Part shown: positions 6,890 to 9,608 of the stretch, one piece after another | How positions within the stretch are numbered: the stretch's first letter is position 1 | Layout of the letters: each line of letters starts with the position of its first letter | NCBI GenBank assembly: GCA_964386785.1 | Contig: CAYLUD010000043.1 | Span: forward strand, 1-9,608 | DNA: 9,608 nt | From: SZAS-3 sp964386785 | GTDB taxonomy: Bacteria > Chlamydiota > Chlamydiia > Chlamydiales > JAAKFR01 | Direction of reading: 5' to 3' | Program-made: the position numbers and the translations under genes | Notes under the pieces: generated by a model | Databases searched by the model: none | What the model was told of the DNA's origin: nothing | Seen by the model: only the letters and a program-made list of their open reading frames with translations

Positions 6890-8401
6890 CTAAGCAAGGC
6901 ATGTAGTAAAAAATGGCTGACAATCCCCCCGCCCCCATTCTTTTTGGAATACTGTCAATCGCTTTTGAGAAAGCCCTCCCACAGTATGAAATGCTGTGAG
7001 GAGCCGCGCTCGGGTTCGCTCTTTACCTAACAACTCGACAGATCGGTAAAGGGGCAACCCTGAGGATTTGCCCATAACGGCCATAAACAAGAGAGGCATC
7101 ACCTGCTTCTTATGATGGAGTCCACATCGAGTAGCTACAAGATGGGAGGCTCGTTCCATCGCAGGAGCGTCCCAGCGATCTTCCTCTTCCAAGGCCCATA
7201 ACAAAGCCTGGAACATCGCAGCACTCCCTTCCGGAGTCAGCCCAGGAGCTGTGAGACCCTCCATAGATAGCGAGAGATGATTCACGAAAAAGAAGCCTGC
7301 GCATTCCATAAATTCGCCAAATGTTTTTAGGCGGGTATGGCACAAAGGCATGAGCCGTTCCATAAAGGAATCAGAGAAACCCCATGCCTTGAGGCGCGGC
7401 CATAGCTGATTCTCAGGAATTTGTTTTAAAATATATTGTTGATTGAGCCAATCCAGCTTTTTGACATCAAAAATGGCGCCAGAAACCCCTATCCGTTTCG
7501 GATCGAATGCAGACACCAAGTGTTCTAAGGAGTAGATCTCTTGATCCTCGGGCATGCTGTATCCCATAAGACTAAGAAAATTGAGAAATGCATCAGGCAG
7601 ATAGCCGCTATCTCGGTAATAAAAGATCGAAGTGGGGTTGCGACGCTTGGACAACTTGCGTCCGTCCGTACCTAACAGTAACGGCATATGCATGAATTGC
7701 GGCGGCGTCCACCCAAAGGCCTCGTATAAACAAATATGTTTGGGGGTAGAACTGATCCATTCATCGCCTCGAATCACGTGCGAGATCTCCATCAGATGGT
7801 CATCCACCACATTGGCTAAGTGGTACGTAGGAAACCCGTCCGACTTCAGAAGGACCTGATCATCGACATCTGCCCATGGAACTTGAATACGACCTTTGAT
7901 GGCATCGTCAAATTGACACTCCCCAGTTAAAGGAACCTTGAGTCGGAGGACGTAACTTTCTCCCGCAGCTTCACGACGAGCTACCTCATCAGGAGAAAGA
8001 GAGCGATAGCGACGATCATACCCTTTCGCGGACTGGCGCATCAGAGCTAATTCTTCAGCTGTAGCAAAACACTTATACGCCTTACCTGCTTCTAGCAGCT
8101 GGTAGGCATACTTCTGATAGATTTGGGTGCGTTCTGACTGCCTATACGGAGCAAAAGGACCCCCTACGTCAGGTCCCTCATCCCACTGAAGACCACACCA
8201 GTGCAGGGCTTCAAAAATACTGTTTTCATATTCAGGACGACTTCGTGTTTGATCGGTGTCTTCAATGCGAAGAATAAATTTCCCTTCAAAATGGCGAGCA
8301 AACACATAATTAAATAAAGCCATGTAGGCAGTCCCTACATGAGGGTCTCCGGTAGGGGAAGGGGCAATACGCACACGAACAGGAGCCTGTTTCTGAGACA
8401 T
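6890..8401 (-). CDS. gltX: Glutamate--tRNA ligase (GluRS)
   Basis: This class I aminoacyl-tRNA synthetase charges tRNA-Glu with glutamate in the cytoplasm, using ATP. The 503-residue protein has the HIGH-type signature in PSPTGDPHVGTAY (14-26, HVGT at 21-24), the FILRIEDTDQTRS segment (42-54), the substrate-binding stretch RGDEWISSTPKH (211-222), and the KMSKS-type loop GRKLSKR (247-253). The C-terminal 200 residues form the helical anticodon-binding region. Length matches the family. The start ATG at 8401 is well supported by the conserved N-terminus, which begins about ten residues in, although no clear Shine-Dalgarno motif is seen. In chlamydiae Gln-tRNA is generally made by GatCAB from Glu-tRNA-Gln, so this enzyme may be non-discriminating; the sequence alone does not show that. 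It may share a transcript with the small ORF upstream. Confidence 0.97.
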   Translation of the reverse strand: MSQKQAPVRVRIAPSPTGDPHVGTAYMALFNYVFARHFEGKFILRIEDTDQTRSRPEYENSIFEALHWCGLQWDEGPDVGGPFAPYRQSERTQIYQKYAYQLLEAGKAYKCFATAEELALMRQSAKGYDRRYRSLSPDEVARREAAGESYVLRLKVPLTGECQFDDAIKGRIQVPWADVDDQVLLKSDGFPTYHLANVVDDHLMEISHVIRGDEWISSTPKHICLYEAFGWTPPQFMHMPLLLGTDGRKLSKRRNPTSIFYYRDSGYLPDAFLNFLSLMGYSMPEDQEIYSLEHLVSAFDPKRIGVSGAIFDVKKLDWLNQQYILKQIPENQLWPRLKAWGFSDSFMERLMPLCHTRLKTFGEFMECAGFFFVNHLSLSMEGLTAPGLTPEGSAAMFQALLWALEEEDRWDAPAMERASHLVATRCGLHHKKQVMPLLFMAVMGKSSGLPLYRSVELLGKERTRARLLTAFHTVGGLSQKRLTVFQKEWGRGDCQPFFTTCLA

Positions 8402-8463
8402 AGCAAGCCATTCTAATGGATTCTTTCGATAATTGAGAAGGGAAATCCCGAAACCGGTATTCG

Positions 8464-8643
8464 TTAAAGAATTATTCGACTCTTCTTCTGTTGTACAGGA
8501 AAATAGACCCAGAGCACTTCACCAACCATTCCCTGATGTTCCCGGAGAACATAAAAGATCAAGTAACGAGCCTCTGCGATCCATTCGGCAAACCTAGGAT
8601 ACTGTGCAAGATGGATGGATACACGATGCAGACAAGCACTCAC
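8464..8643 (-). CDS. Possible 59-residue hypothetical protein upstream of gltX
   Basis: An open frame on the minus strand starts with GTG (8641-8643) and ends with TAA (8464-8466), 62 bases before gltX. The peptide reads like a real protein: helix-friendly (RFAEWIAEARYLIFYVLREHQ), then hydrophobic (EVLWVYFPVQ), ending in QQKKSRIIL. First codon positions are rich in G. I do not recognise a family. Against it, no ribosome-binding site precedes the GTG. A perfect TATAAT lies only three bases upstream, which would put the transcript start at or inside the start codon. An overlapping plus-strand frame (8491-8688, TTG start, 65 codons) is also open. It could instead be the 3' remnant of a larger gene or an untranslated gltX leader. 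Confidence 0.35.
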   Translation of the reverse strand: MSACLHRVSIHLAQYPRFAEWIAEARYLIFYVLREHQGMVGEVLWVYFPVQQKKSRIIL

Positions 8644-8646
8644 TTA

Positions 8647-8652
8647 ATTATA
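8647..8652 (-). promoter_or_regulatory. Perfect -10 hexamer upstream of gltX region
   Basis: The minus strand reads TATAAT here, an exact -10 match. The hexamer 17 bases upstream is CTTTTT, a poor -35; CTGACT is a better one but is 21 bases away. If active, transcription would begin near 8640 and give gltX a leader of about 240 bases covering the small ORF. Confidence 0.3.
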
Positions 8653-8710
8653 AAATGGAAAATATTGAAAAAAAGTCAGTTAGATTAATAAAACAACAAA
8701 AACAGCGTCA

Positions 8711-9398
8711 TCATTTTGGATTCGGAATCCTTGCCTGTATGTCGTGATCTCCTTTAAGACATGCTCCCAATTTACCAGCCAACCTAACATCTAATTCAAT
8801 AGCTCTCAACATGTAGTCTTTATTGTTTGCAAGCTGAGGACATAAATTCAATTCGTACAATACCCTTTTATAAGGATCGATCGCATCACGGAAGTTCGGA
8901 ATACTTAGCTCTTCAACCTCGTTACTTCTATCAACCTCGTTACTTCTATCGTCACTTCCATCCACCTCGTTACTTCCATCCACCTCGTTACTTCCATCCA
9001 CCTCGTTACTTCCATCCACCTCGTTANNNNNNNNNNNNNNNNNNNNNNNNNNNNNNNNNNNNNNNNNNNNNNNNNNNNNNNNNNNNNNNNNNNNNNNNNN
9101 NNNNNNNNNNNNNNNNNNNNNNNNNNCTTCCATCGTCACTTCCATCCACCTCGTCGATACCATTTGTACGCATACTATCATGGACATAGACAGCGATATT
9201 GCCAACTACAGGAAACAACAGGATAATACAACGAAAAATAGACTTCTTTTGTATATGTGCATAATAGCGGTTAGCCTGAACCGTTTCCCGACTTAGAAAG
9301 TGAATAAAAAATTTTTGAAATAAATTGACTATATTACTCAGAGCACTCACCACAGGAAGACGGTCGCATACTGTAGTAGCCCGAACCCAGCCATTCAT
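8711..9398 (-). CDS. DUF4116-like chlamydial repeat protein, interrupted by an assembly gap
   Basis: One gene spans the 100-N gap. Its N-terminal part (MNGWVRATTVCDRLPVVSAL, then RYYAHIQKKSIFRCIILLFPVVGN) resembles a chlamydial family with a 'DRLP-S-L--FQK ... YY-H----S--RCI-LL-PV-GN' pattern. It has a hydrophobic stretch at about 54-71. A polar acidic repeat (NEVDGS units) follows, then a C-terminal segment (LANNKDYMLRAIELDVRLAGKLG) resembling one DUF4116 unit. Without the Ns it encodes 195 residues in frame. ATG 9398 is chosen because GGAG lies ten bases upstream and the conserved N-terminus begins there; an upstream ATG at 9581 has no such support. The N placeholder makes the two halves appear in different frames, but the flanking repeat phase restores one frame. 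Function is unknown; a host-interaction role is inferred. The family assignment is from memory. Confidence 0.72.
8911..9156. repeat. 18-bp tandem repeat array containing the assembly gap
   Basis: Four identical 18-bp units CTTCCATCCACCTCGTTA occupy 8955-9026. To the left is a 12-bp unit (8943-8954), a variant 18-bp unit with two changes (8925-8942) and a partial copy (8911-8924). To the right of the gap are a 12-bp unit (9127-9138) and a variant 18-bp unit (9139-9156). All unit lengths are multiples of three. They encode NEVDGS, NEVDRS, DEVDGS and the four-residue DDRS/DDGS. The true copy number is unknown. Confidence 0.97.
9027..9126. other. Assembly gap of 100 N
   Basis: Exactly 100 undetermined bases lie here, a customary placeholder for a gap of unknown length. 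Both edges are repeat-unit boundaries, so the assembler most likely failed within the tandem array. The real length could be anything that is a multiple of three, including zero. Confidence 0.98.
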
Positions 9399-9461
9399 AG
9401 CACTCTTTCTCCAATCGCTAGAATTGAAATTCTGTAATAACAATAATACACAAAAAACGTT

Positions 9462-9490
9462 TTTATAAAAACATTGTACCAATAAAACAA
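9462..9490 (-). promoter_or_regulatory. Candidate promoter of the repeat-protein gene, with palindrome at -10
   Basis: On the minus strand TTGTTT (9485-9490) and TATAAA (9462-9467) are separated by 17 bases, about 65 bases before the ATG at 9398. The -10 is embedded in a perfect 14-bp palindrome, GTTTTTATAAAAAC (9459-9472), which might serve as a repressor site, though such A+T-rich symmetry can arise by chance. The rest of 9399-9608 holds no other gene I can support. Confidence 0.35.
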
Positions 9491-9608
9491 TATTTGTTAC
9501 ATTCAATTTTAATATGCTTTTGGTCTTACGAGAGAGATTTGGCCTACCACTCAGAATGTATCCGTTCAGTGTGGGTGACAAGATAAACGTTTATGTTTAT
9601 GATGTTAG

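Noticed and set aside
8491..8688. Plus-strand 65-codon frame with TTG start
   Set aside because: No ribosome-binding site, and it overlaps the minus-strand frame whose first-position G content looks more like coding sequence.
9024..9581. Longer start at 9581 for the repeat-protein gene
   Set aside because: The extra 61 residues are low-complexity, overlap the candidate promoter and lack a ribosome-binding site; the ATG at 9398 has GGAG ten bases upstream.

Overview
The window looks like a scaffold piece from a member of the Chlamydiota, most likely one of the 'environmental' chlamydiae rather than the genus Chlamydia. The main evidence is a short protein with two excisionase-like helix-turn-helix halves that I recognise as EUO, the chlamydial early-expressed regulator. 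It sits near a Tsp-type tail-specific protease and gltX. In Chlamydia trachomatis tsp, gltX and euo are also near neighbours (from memory CT441, CT445, CT446). An Inc-like two-lobed membrane protein and a DUF4116-like protein with a chlamydia-type N-terminus support this. The species cannot be fixed from the sequence.

Layout. Positions 1-664 (minus) hold a small protein with a paired hydrophobic domain and an in-frame 24-bp tandem repeat. Positions 841-1279 are a remnant zone: the 5' part of an IS630-type transposase gene, then a stretch resembling the 3' half of a CAU-anticodon tRNA followed by a small terminator. Positions 1280-8401 are the minus-strand core. Reading down the minus strand it runs gltX, then a large unrecognised 891-residue protein, then euo with its own sigma66-like promoter and a strong 14-bp hairpin after it, then tsp. 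Positions 8402-8710 hold a possible 59-codon ORF. Positions 8711-9398 hold one gene interrupted by a 100-N assembly gap that falls inside an 18-bp tandem repeat.

How the parts fit. The core combines translation (GluRS), developmental control (EUO) and periplasmic proteolysis (Tsp). The large protein lies between gltX and euo, with a terminator candidate after it, so euo probably has its own transcript. The two flanks are more A+T-rich by eye, carry mobile-element debris and encode proteins with in-frame repeats. They look like accessory, possibly host-facing, DNA around a conserved core. No CRISPR array, rRNA or complete insertion sequence was found.

The most interesting points are the unrecognised 891-residue protein beside euo, the two repeat-bearing flanking genes whose repeats can change length without shifting frame, and the tRNA-like remnant beside the broken transposase.
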